A stretch of 64,000 nt of DNA from Ministeria vibrans ATCC 50519 (taxonomy: Eukaryota; Opisthokonta; Filasterea). The stretch lies in the NCBI GenBank assembly GCA_943704425.1, contig CALSCP010000335.1:70391-134390 (forward strand), in the 5' to 3' direction. A program made the position numbers and the translations under genes. This document shows, one piece after another, positions 37,383 to 50,408 of this stretch. The notes beneath the pieces are model-generated. The model did no database searches, had not been told where the DNA came from, and saw only the letters and a program-made list of their open reading frames with translations. How positions within the stretch are numbered: position 1 is the stretch's first letter; the number at the start of each line of letters is the position of its first letter.

Positions 37383-38155
37383 ATGGCTGGACGTAAGCAC
37401 CCTAATGGGAATGGGATGTGGATCGTCACGGGCGGTCTCGTGTGTGTGTGTGTGTGTGGCTCTTTCTCTCTGGTTGAGATGTCATAATCCGACTCCACCG
37501 CGTTGTTCGCCTCCCCTTCGCTTCCCCCGCCTGCATGCCCCTCCTGCCGCCCCCACCTGCTGTAGTGGTGGCTACCCATCCAGCTTCTCCCTCTCGCACT
37601 GCCACTGTTGCTCTCAAAGGCCCCCAATGCGCCACCACGCGCCAAAACGTGTTTTTTTTTTTTTTTTTTTTTTTCTCTTGTTACGAAACGTTTAAGTGGT
37701 ACTATCGTCTTTCCCTACGCCACACCCTCTCGCACGGGCTTGAATAGCTCTCTATGGGGGCTGAGCGAGTGGGAATGAGCCTCAGCTTGTCTGCTGGCTC
37801 GAAACACGCCACTCATCCCGTCGCAATGAGACGCAGACACAAGGGCCACCACACACACTAAGCACTCAGCACACACACTTGAACTGCCGTTTCCATCGCA
37901 TCCATCCGTTTGCTTGACCTGTGCTTGAGCTCACGTCGTCACTGGAACCTGACCTTATTAATATCACTGTAGAGGGAATAAACATTGCGGATCTGCTGAA
38001 TGGAGCCAACCCCGAGCTGCTCGCAGCCCTCCAGGTATGCATCCCCAGCACCCAATGTGTATTCTTGTTTCTTATGTTCTCTCTGTCACACACACACACT
38101 CTCTCTATCACTTTGTTTATCTCTCTGACTCTCTCTTTCTCTCTTCTCTCTCTTC

Positions 38156-38250
<95 letters not shown>

Positions 38251-38268
38251 CTTTGTTTCTCCCTCCTT

Positions 38269-38362
<94 letters not shown>

Positions 38363-39954
38363 AGGCGCAAATGGCCAACACGGACACTGGGTATGTCGAC
38401 AGCCTGCCCAAGGCTGTGAAACGCCGCATCAAGGCGCTCTTCAGACTCCACGTACGATGAGACGCAGACGATATTGGATTGTCGGCTAACTCAAGTCTCA
38501 TTTTTTTGTATTATATTATTTTTGTGTATTAGGACCAACTGGAGGAGAGCGAAACAGAGCTCCAGAAGGAAATCATCGAACTTGAGCGCAAGTACGCTAA
38601 GATCAACGAACCTCTATTTGCCAAGCGCGCACTGATCACATCGGGCAAATACGAGCCGACCGATGAGGAATGTGTCTACGAAGGTGCTGACGACGACGAG
38701 GACGACGAGGACGATGAAGAATTGACGGTGAGTCAAGCAACAAAAACCTCATTTATGTATATGAACATCTGTGTGTTAGGACGGTCTGAAGAAGGCGAAA
38801 ATCACCGAGCTGGACGATGAAGGCAAGGACCAGGAGAAGAAGGAGGGCGAAGAGGAGGAGGACGAGGAGGAAGCCGTTGGCGTTCCTGAATTTTGGTTCT
38901 CGACGCTCAAGAACCACGAACTGTTTGATGAGACAATGCTGGAGCACGACTACGAGGCTCTTGCCCAGCTGCAGGACATCAAGGTCGAACCTCTGGTCGA
39001 CAATGCCGGTTTCAAGCTCATCTTTGTCTTTGGCGAAGGTGAGTGTTTTATATATATATATATATCTCAAATTGTATGGCTGACTCAACGTGTGATGATA
39101 GAAAACACTGTCATGGAGGAGAGTGAGCTGGTGAAGACCTACTTTGTGAACATTGAGAAGGGCGGTGAGCTTATGTACGAGCGATCCGTGGGCTGCTCCA
39201 TTACATGGAAGGAGGGCAAGAACCCGACGGTACGCGTGCCGAAGAAACGAAGAAAAGATTATTTTTTTTACTAAAATTTAATTTTTCAATGTCTTTTGTA
39301 GGTCAAGACTGTGAAGAAGACTCAGCGACACAAGGGCAAGGGCACGACGCGTGTGGTGACGCGCGAAGTGAAGCAGGACTCGTTCTTTTCGTTTTTCTCG
39401 CCGCCGAAGCAGCCGGAGCGCAAGGAGGGCGACGACGAGGACGACGAGGAGGAAGAGGTTGACGAGGAGACGCAGAGGAAGATTGCGATGGACTATCAGA
39501 TGGGTGAGGTGCTCAAGGAGCGCATTGTGCCGCACGCCGTCATGTGGTTTACGGGTCAGGGCGATGACGAGTCGGACGACGACGACGAAGACTACGATGA
39601 CGAAGACGACGACGAGGACGACGAAGACGATGGCGATGCTGTCCACCAAGGTCGTGCCCTCCGACATGTAAGGTTTTTGCGAGCGTAAACGAGGGCGTGT
39701 GTCTGTCTTGGTGTGTGTGACTTGGTCGGTGTTTGTGATTCTGTGGGCATGCGCAGTGTGGCTCAATGTCGCGTGTGGTTTGGTTTGTGTAGGGTCGCCG
39801 TGCTCGTGGTGGCGATGACGACGATGACGATGAGGATGATCCTGAGTTCCAGCCTCCCGTAAGCAACAATCCCACTTGTTTAGTTTGAATATTAATAATA
39901 ATATAATGGTGTTTTTTGTAGGCTGGTAACCCTCCGGATTGCAAGCAGCAGTAA
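37383..39954 (+). CDS. NAP1-family nucleosome assembly protein with CaaX-like end
   Basis: Exons 37383-37392 (10 nt), 37973-38034, 38365-38451, 38533-38727, 38780-39038, 39102-39229, 39302-39667, 39793-39858, 39922-39954; 401 aa, frame exact. It is a histone chaperone for H2A-H2B. Coiled-coil dimer helix: [41 protein letters not shown] fold: [80 protein letters not shown]. An acidic tail ([20 protein letters not shown]) follows. The C-terminus CKQQ is a farnesylation-type box, as in animal NAP1L1. The first intron (580 bp) holds a 23-T run at 37652-37674; the second is almost pure CT. Confidence 0.95.
38101..38361 (+). repeat. (CT)n tracts with ATCACTTTGTTT spacers in NAP1 intron 2
   Basis: Two long CT blocks (about 38126-38246 and 38273-38360), each introduced by CTCTCTATCACTTTGTTT at 38101 and 38241. 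The tract runs into the 3' splice site at 38364. Confidence 0.95.
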
Positions 39955-40063
39955 TGCAATTGATTCGAAAGAAACATAGAGAGAAAAAGTGCAACGAGAT
40001 TTTTTTATTCAAGCGGAAACCAAATTTCAGAGTGAGAGAGAGACCGACACGCACATAGAACAA

Positions 40064-43146
<3,083 letters not shown>

Positions 43147-43243
43147 CTCCAATTGAATAGTAAAAATTGTGAAATTTGAAAAAAAATATTTGACATTGAC
43201 GTTCTGTCGTTCTCGAAATAATTTATTATACTAAATTTTCACA
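43147..43243. promoter_or_regulatory. 97-bp divergent promoter, GH32 / kinesin-13
   Basis: Only 97 bp separate the two opposite ATGs, so both promoters and both 5' UTRs must fit here or overlap. AT-rich, with TTTATTATACTAAATTTTC just before the kinesin ATG. Confidence 0.6.
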
Positions 43244-45582
43244 ATGGCCGGACTTTTTGGTGTCCTGGCAGAGGCGAACTTAGATCATCTGTATGACGAT
43301 CTAAAGGCCCGCGGAGTCTTCACCGTTGACAGCTTGTCTTCTCTTGATGTCGAGGTTCGTTTTTTCACCGTCTGTTTCAAACACCAGTACACACTTTGAA
43401 ACATTGCGCTGTCTTTCAGGCGTTCATTCGAAGCGACGACGTGTACCTGGACGATGCCGACGAACGAGATCGCTTACGTGACCTTGTGCAGGCACATCGG
43501 CCACAGGCGGCTGCTCCAGCGCGTCTTGCACGAAAGGTATCGACTGCGTCAACGCACTCCGCGTCGAAGCCATCGTCGTCGTCGCGCGCCGCCTCTGCCG
43601 CCTCCACACGCACCACGGGCGCTTCGAAGGCATCCTCCTCCTCGACAACGTCTTCCACCGCCGCCACCTTCTCCAGCGCCTCCGCAACAGCCATAGCATC
43701 GTCGTCGTCTTCGACACGCTCGTCATCGAAACGCCCCGCACCAAAACACAGCAACGGACCGCCCACGGCCACGCCCACACCCACAGCAACCCCTAATCGG
43801 GGCACCGCGTCATTTTCTCTGTCTGCTTCGGACCGCATCCGTGTGTGCGTGCGCAAACGCCCGTTACACGCGAACGAAACGGATGCGGGTCAAATTGACA
43901 TTCTGTCGGTGGACAGTCGCGGTTCACTGCGAGTGTTTGAGCCAAAAGTCGCCGTCGACTTGCGCTCGTTTACGCAGTCGCATGCCTTTCACTTTGATGA
44001 GGCTATAGATGCGGACCAGAGTAACGCGCAGGTGTACGTGCGCACGGCAGCTCCTCTGGTGCGTCGCGTGCTTGAAGACGGCTACAAGGCAACCTGTTTC
44101 GCCTATGGTCAGACAGGCAGCGGCAAGACGCACACTATGATGGGCGTGCGTGGCGGCACTGATCCCGGTCTTTATGTGCTTGCGGCACAAGACGTCTTTG
44201 CGGGTCTTGCGTCGATTGCGCTTGCTCAACGACCACAAGTCCTATGCTCCTTCTACGAGATCTACTGTGGCCAATTGTATGACCTGTTGAATTCACGCGA
44301 GAAGCTACACGCGCGCGAAGATGCACATCGTCGTGTGATTGTACAAGGGTTGCGTGCGACGCCCGTTGGCAACACAGCCGATTTAATGGCGCTCGTGTCG
44401 CACGGGCTTGAGTCGCGCAGTGTTGGCAAGACGGGCGCCAATGCAGACTCATCGCGCTCCCATGCCATCCTTCAGCTTGAACTGCGAATGCCCACTGGTG
44501 CTGCCTTGGCGACCCCTTCCGAAGTGATTGCTGCCAATGTGGCTCGTGTTGCAGCAGCTTCCGCCGCTTCGGCCCGTCAAAAAACGGGCAAGGGGGGCGG
44601 TGGGGGTGGTACCAGTACTCCAAAAGGATCAATGCCGTCGTCACGACAGCGTGGTGCTGCGACGCCTGTGACTACGGGAGGGTCGCATGTGCGCACCAGG
44701 GGAGGGGCACGCTCGGGCGTGACCAGCCCATCGCCAGGTACATCCGCGCGTGCCTCGGCTCTGGGTGCGTTCAAGGGACGACTCGTGTTCATTGATTTGG
44801 CCGGCAGCGAACGAGCAGCCGACACGACAGGCAACGACCGACAGACGCGCAATGAGGGGGCTGAAATTAATACGTCGTTGCTTGCGCTCAAAGAGTGCAT
44901 CCGTGCACTGGATCAGTCATCGCGTCACACACCGTTTCGTCAGAGCAAACTCACTCAGGTGCTCAAGGATTCGCTTGTTGGCGCAAAGTGTTGCACTTGT
45001 ATGATTGCCAATGTGTCGCCCAATCAGTTGTCAAGCGAGCACACGCTCAACACCCTGCGCTATGCCGATCGTGTCAAGGAACTGAAAAAGACCAACGACC
45101 CCACAGCGACACAGAGTGACGACGTAAGCAAAGTGGTCGAACCATCTGTGCCCCCCCAGCACCAGCCCGGTACACCCAGCACGCCTGGCACCAGCGACAT
45201 TCATGGAGAAGCACCAGCACCAGCAACACCCGACTCGCCATTGCAAGCACAGTCGCTTGACATGAGCACCGCCGACAGCGTTACTCTCACTCCCACTCCT
45301 CACTCTTTTCTCAAAGACGAACTCCCCCCCGCATGCCTCCCTACCATCACAACGCCGTCTCTTACCACCGACGACCACCACCGTCTCCTTCAGGCTCATG
45401 AGCACCTCCTCCGTGTGCTCGACGAGATCACCGGCCAGGAACTCGTCCTCGCGCGCAACATGGACAACGGACGTCTCCCGTCCACTGCCGACTTTGTCGC
45501 TCAACTAGTCCCGTTGCTCGACCGTAAAATTGCTGCTCTCCAACGCACTCGAAGACGTCTCCTCGAAACTTGTCCAGAATGA
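43244..45582 (+). CDS. Kinesin-13 (MCAK/KIF2-type) microtubule depolymerase
   Basis: Exons 43244-43354 and 43420-45582; 757 aa. An N-terminal SAM-like segment (FGVLAEANLDHLYDDLKARG, FIRSDDVYLDDADERDRLRD) and a Ser/Ala/Thr-rich linker precede the motor, placing the motor internally as in kinesin-13. Motor motifs: RIRVCVRKRPLHANE, FHFDEAIDADQSNAQVY, P-loop FAYGQTGSGKTHTM, switch I ANADSSRSHAILQLEL, switch II FIDLAGSERAADT, and FRQSKLTQVLKDSLVG, SPNQLSSEHTLNTLRYADRVKEL. Between switch I and switch II a low-complexity insert of about 80 residues (GGGGGGTSTPKG..., TRGGARSGVTSP) is present. The C-terminus is a Pro-rich linker and a helical segment. It acts in spindle and ciliary length control. Confidence 0.96.
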
Positions 45583-45671
45583 AAAAAAATAATAATAATC
45601 AAGAGAAGACATCTTTTTTATTTATGATTACAGTTATTCTGTGATGTTTGTTTTAAGCAAGCACACAGCGC

Positions 45672-47426
45672 TCACTGCTCAGTGAGAAGACGCCGCAAGA
45701 GCGCTTTATCATCGCCACTGAGCAACAGACGACGCGGGTATAGCACAGAGAAGCGACACACCAAATCGCCATAGGGCGCACCCACACCTCCACCTCCCGA
45801 CCCATCAATGTCCATTGCTTCAAGTGAGCTCTCAATCTCCGCTGGCGGCTGCCACACGGGCATTCCACGTCCCATCAGCCTGCGCTCAGACCCTTCGTGC
45901 AACACTTCGCCATCACATACTTCAAGTCGCACACACTCCCCTGACAAATGCTCAATCGTCAGTGTAAACCCTGTCAGCGCATCGGCAAGCGTAATCGTCA
46001 CAGGGTAGATCAGGTCGTTGCCCTCTCGGTGGAACACCGGATGGGGTAGCTAATGTACGAAGTATGAATTTGTGGCTGTTTGGGTGAATGAGAGTGACAA
46101 TAACAAACGTACCGTTTTGCAAACAAACACAACATCCTCAGCAACTCCGTTCATTCGTTCGTCTCCTTCCCCAGAAAAAAGCTGAAAGCCACACAGAGAG
46201 AAAGAGAGAAAGAAAGAGAAAGAGGGGGGAGGGGGGGGGGGAAGAAAAAGAAACAAAGTGGTGGAAGAGGGAGGAAAAAAGAAACAAAGTGTGTGAGCAA
46301 GAGAGATACACACACAAACAGACAAACAAACAGAAAATGAAAGATGAGATGAGCGGGTCGTCCGATATGAAGTATGAACAAATTGAAATGATCTCTTACG
46401 ATTTCATGACCATCGGCCATGCCGGGTTCCACGTCAAATTCGAGAATGTTCGTGACTGGCATGGTGTTGCCGCTGCCGTCACATAACGTTTTCGTGTGAC
46501 TAAACTTGCGTCGATCACCTCGATAGAGCTGTTCTAGGGTACACTCAAAGGTAATGTGCTGCTGTTTCGGTCGAGTCCCAAGAAACTGCTCCAGATCAGC
46601 GCCCAGAATCTGATTAAACAACTATACACCAAACAGAAGAGACGTACAAACCGAAAACAAAACCATGGAACGTGAGAAAGACCAGCAAGGCTCACACACA
46701 TACACACCCACACCATCCACACAAGCCTTTGAAACACACACATACACACGAGCGCGCACAGATGCACGCAGACACACACACACCAAGACACATGACATGA
46801 CTGACAGTCCCTCTCCTTACATCCGCCATGTCTACACCAGGCACTCCCTGCATTCCTGCCATTCCCGGCGGCATCGACGACGGCATAGACATGTGTGCCT
46901 ACATTGAAGTGTGTTGGTTGAGAAAATGGTACATGAGCGCAAACGAGAGAGTTTGCGAATTTTTTTTTCTCTTTTTTTTTTTTTTTGTGCGTGTCTTCGG
47001 GAAAGTTCACTTCCGTCTTCATCGCACGAGTGCTCTGCGCTTCGTACCGTTGAGGAAACGCTGTTTAACAACTCGGTGTAGGCTTGGTGGATGCGCTGGA
47101 ACTGCTCGTTCGCCTCCTACGTGCGTCCCACGGCCGTTCGGTGTTATGTTAGTCCCACACTCAACCTTCCCGAACAAGCAAAAAACAAACTCACCTCACG
47201 ACTCTGTGGGTTTCGGTCGGGGTGCCACTTTCTCGCTAACGTAATATATGCACTGCGTATGTCCTCGTCACTCGCGCTAGAAGGAGCATAGCCAGCGAAT
47301 CAGCGACAGAGCGGTCACAGTTGGATGAAGCTTCTTTCGGTTTAGTTCGCGAATATTCGATTCATACCCTTTGTGAATGCCGAGTACCGCGTAGAACTGA
47401 TCTCGTGTCTCGTCCATGCCCGACAT
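45672..47426 (-). CDS. Type II (DnaJB-like) Hsp40 co-chaperone
   Basis: Exons 47426-47368, 47276-47195, 47116-47048, 46898-46821, 46621-46400, 46181-46113, 46049-45672; 318 aa, frame exact. The J domain has DQFYAVLGIHKGASDEDIRS, AYITLARKWHPDRNPQSREE (HPD intact) and ANEQFQRIHQAYTELL. A Met/Pro/Gly-rich linker (MSMPSSMPPGMAGMQGVPGV) follows. The two C-terminal substrate-binding barrels contain ITFECTLEQLYRGDRRKF, ILEFDVEPGMADGHEI, LPHPVFHREGNDLIYPVTIT and LADALTGFTLTIEHL. There is no zinc-finger CxxCxGxG region, so it is type II. A Gly-rich insert (DIDGSGGGGVGAP) interrupts the last barrel. Confidence 0.94.
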
Positions 47427-47548
47427 GATCCAGTCGCTAATGCGCCAGTCGAATCCTATTCTCTTCTTTTCTGTTCTTCAAAGAAAAAAATTGTGAGTCA
47501 GAGAGTGAATATTTTCCAAGATCAATACTATTTTGGAATTTGGTCTTG
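47427..47548. promoter_or_regulatory. 122-bp divergent promoter, DnaJ / CEP131
   Basis: Short region between two opposite starts. No in-frame ATG lies upstream of 47549. No specific element recognised. Confidence 0.5.
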
Positions 47549-50350
47549 ATGCGTCCCGCCTCAAAGCCCAGTCGACTTGCCGAGGCAAATAGAAAAGCAC
47601 GCGAGCGCGACAAGGCTGCTGCTTTGCTCGTGGTTGGGTCAGAGCGAATTGCAACGATTCAAACGCCGGCAACCAAACCGACACGAGCCAAACCGGCTCC
47701 TACCGCGTCCAAACGGTCCTTCTCAACATCCACGTCAGAAGCAGAAGGTAGGACGGTGGCGGGAAGAGCAGCAGAGCCACCGGCGCCTACGGCAAGCGGC
47801 AGGGCGCAGCGGAGTTTGTTTGGAAATTCAAAACGATTGCAAAGCGTTCCTGTTTCATCCAAAGCGATCGGTACTGCGGGTTGTGACCGAGAGAGTGGCG
47901 CTACCAGGAGGAAAGACGATGCTGGCGGCAGCGGAGACCGCGGTCGGTCGAACGAGCAGACGCAATCGGTGAATGTGTCGTCGTTGTCACTGAGTGACGC
48001 AGATCAATTGGAGAGTAGTGGCATTGACGACGACTTGTTGCTCACCCCAGCCGCACCGATCACAGCCGACTTTCATCGCCGTGAAGTTAGTATGGGCGCT
48101 TCTTTGCCGTCTAGATCTGTCTCTTCATCCGGTGCCGGTGGCAACGTTAAGGCCAAGCTGTGCTCGAACCTTGTTGAGCGTCTGAGACAGCAGCGCGACG
48201 AGGAGCACACGCAACAGAGGCTGGTGGAGGATGAGCGAAAGCGACGCGAGCGCGATGTGCAACGAAGACGCGATGAAAGGGCGCGGCAAGAACGACAGGA
48301 AGCCATTGAGAGGCTCAACAAGCAGAGGGAGCGTCAACGCGAACGCGAACGAGAACGAGAACGAGAACAAGAGCGAGAGCATGAAAAGGAAAAGGAGGAG
48401 AAGGAACGAGGGCAGGGCAGGGCGCGCCTGCGTGTCAGACCATCGCAAGTGCACGAGATATCACGACCATCCCCGCCGCCCGTGCCCGTTCCTGCAGTTG
48501 CAGGTGTAGATGATGATGAAGAAGAGGAGAAGGAGGAGATTGAGGAGGAGAACACGACTCTGCGAGTGTCTGCGAGTCACAGTGCTTACAGTGTAGCATC
48601 GTCGCCAGGCACAAGCGGTGCTCACGCGCATGCAGTTCAGTCACCAAGAGTAACACACACACAACACCAGGACAAAGAAGAAGAGGCACGCACCGTTGCA
48701 CACAACAAGCTCGCGTCCGTCATGGCGTATCTGGAGAAGATTGAGGCAAATGACAATGGCGGAGACGGCGGCGACGACGACGACAACGTCGACGACGTGG
48801 GAGACACCGGCTGCGGCACGTCTCGTGCGTCGACGTCGTTGACATATGGCAGCACTGAGCTTGCTCATTGCAATCTTCCTGTGGCAGTTGCCATGCTGGA
48901 CACTATTGAGCAGGAACAGAAGCAGAAGACAATGGAGACAATGCGACGGGCGCTGGAGCAGCAACGGGAGCGCGTGGCGACCATAGCGCGTGAAAAGGAC
49001 CAGGAGCGCAAACAAAAGATGGCGCAGCAGCAGCGAGAGCATGAGACGGCCGTCAAACGCCACCTAAAGTTTATTGAGCAGCTGATTGAGGACAAGAAGG
49101 TACTGGCAGAGAAGTGTGAGACGCTGGTTGGGGAAGTGCGCGATGGAGAGCGCAAGTGGAACGAGCGACTGCGCATCGCCGAAGACAACCACGCGCGGGA
49201 GTTGCGCTTGCAGCGCGAGAGAGTGGAGCTGGCGGACAAGGCAAAGCGAGGTGCTTGGGTGAGCGAGCGTACACGACAGATCAAGGAGGCGACCATTAAA
49301 GGACTCGAGCCGGAGATTCAGAGTCTGATTAGTCAGCATCAGCGAGAGATGCGCGAGCTCAAGGAGCAATGTGACGCCGAGGGACGGGCAGCTGTGGCGG
49401 AGGCAACGGCTCAAGGAGACGCACGGGTGGCGCAGGCACGCGAGAGGGCCGCGGAAGAACTGGCTCGTGCGTGCGAGCGGGAGAGGGACTCGGAACGACG
49501 GAGGTATGAGCGATTGGAGGCGGAGACGGAAGAGCAATGGGAGGAAAAAAAGCGACGCGTCGAGCGAGAGATGATGGCGGAGCGGGAGCGAGCGGAAGAG
49601 GCGCTGCAGACGCGAGTGGGTGAACTGGAGAAAGCAGTGGCTCAGGCGGAGCGGAGAGGTCGATTGGCGCGGGAGAGCGCACGGGAGGAAATGGAAAATG
49701 AGCGAGTGGAGTGGATGGAGGGGCAGCGAAAGCGCATGGCATCACATATGGATACCCGCGAGGAGGAGATGCGCGAGGAAATGCGAAAAGAACGCGATCG
49801 CGAAATCGAAATGGTGATTGGACGTCTCGAAGAGGACGCAGCGAAGGCGGAGGAGGCAACCGCCAAAAAGTGGCAGACGCGTGTGGGCCAGTTAGAGACG
49901 GAGCTGGAGCGTGAGCGCGCCCGGACTCGCGCAGAACAGGATGAGATGGCGCGACGCGAGTCACAACTAAGCGAGAGCCGTGAGCAAACGGAGAAGGTGC
50001 GACGCGAACTGAAAGCATTGCAAAGCGAACAGAGCCGCGAGCGAGCGCGTTTGGTGGCGCTGGAGAGTGAACGTGCCACAGTTGAGCGCGCAGTGCGGAG
50101 CGAAGTATACGATCGTCAAGTGGAGCTAGAGCGAGAGATTGGCGAGTTGAGGGGCGCGCGTGTGCGAGACCGCGCCGAGTTTGACGCCGAGTTGGACGCG
50201 GTGCAGGTGCGTGTGCGACAGGCGGTGGCCAAGAAGGAAGACTCAGTGCGTGTGGTGCGTGCTCAACTGCAGCAAGCCAAGGCCCGCGCTGCCCAACTAG
50301 AGGCGTTGCTTGAGGCGCAGCGCGTTGAATTTCTCTCAAAGAATAAGTGA
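47549..50350 (+). CDS. CEP131: CEP131/AZI1-like centriolar satellite protein
   Basis: Single exon, 933 aa, start MRPASKPSRLAEANRK. The N-terminal third is disordered, Ser/Arg-rich, with an acidic patch (DDDEEEEKEEIEEEN). From about residue 400 to the end it is a continuous coiled coil. Diagnostic CEP131 segments: RHLKFIEQLIEDKKVLAEKC, WVSERTRQIKEATIKGLEPE, IQSLISQHQREMRELK, and the C-terminal RVRQAVAKKEDSVRVVRAQL with RAAQLEALLEAQR. CEP131 is a satellite and transition-zone protein needed for ciliogenesis (DILA in flies). The antisense strand also has a long open frame, explained by the GC-rich Arg/Glu codons. Confidence 0.92.
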   Translation: MRPASKPSRLAEANRKARERDKAAALLVVGSERIATIQTPATKPTRAKPAPTASKRSFSTSTSEAEGRTVAGRAAEPPAPTASGRAQRSLFGNSKRLQSVPVSSKAIGTAGCDRESGATRRKDDAGGSGDRGRSNEQTQSVNVSSLSLSDADQLESSGIDDDLLLTPAAPITADFHRREVSMGASLPSRSVSSSGAGGNVKAKLCSNLVERLRQQRDEEHTQQRLVEDERKRRERDVQRRRDERARQERQEAIERLNKQRERQREREREREREQEREHEKEKEEKERGQGRARLRVRPSQVHEISRPSPPPVPVPAVAGVDDDEEEEKEEIEEENTTLRVSASHSAYSVASSPGTSGAHAHAVQSPRVTHTQHQDKEEEARTVAHNKLASVMAYLEKIEANDNGGDGGDDDDNVDDVGDTGCGTSRASTSLTYGSTELAHCNLPVAVAMLDTIEQEQKQKTMETMRRALEQQRERVATIAREKDQERKQKMAQQQREHETAVKRHLKFIEQLIEDKKVLAEKCETLVGEVRDGERKWNERLRIAEDNHARELRLQRERVELADKAKRGAWVSERTRQIKEATIKGLEPEIQSLISQHQREMRELKEQCDAEGRAAVAEATAQGDARVAQARERAAEELARACERERDSERRRYERLEAETEEQWEEKKRRVEREMMAERERAEEALQTRVGELEKAVAQAERRGRLARESAREEMENERVEWMEGQRKRMASHMDTREEEMREEMRKERDREIEMVIGRLEEDAAKAEEATAKKWQTRVGQLETELERERARTRAEQDEMARRESQLSESREQTEKVRRELKALQSEQSRERARLVALESERATVERAVRSEVYDRQVELEREIGELRGARVRDRAEFDAELDAVQVRVRQAVAKKEDSVRVVRAQLQQAKARAAQLEALLEAQRVEFLSKNK

Positions 50351-50408
50351 TGTGAAGAAAAAGGGTGTGTTTTTTTGTATTGCTTTAAAAGATTATTATT
50401 TTTGGTTT

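Noticed and set aside
37921-38489. Open frames made of SLSLSL / ERERER repeats
   Set aside because: Translation of (CT)n tracts in NAP1 intron 2.
49359-50339. 326-codon antisense open frame over CEP131
   Set aside because: Pro/Arg/Ala-rich mirror of the Glu/Arg coiled coil; no independent support.
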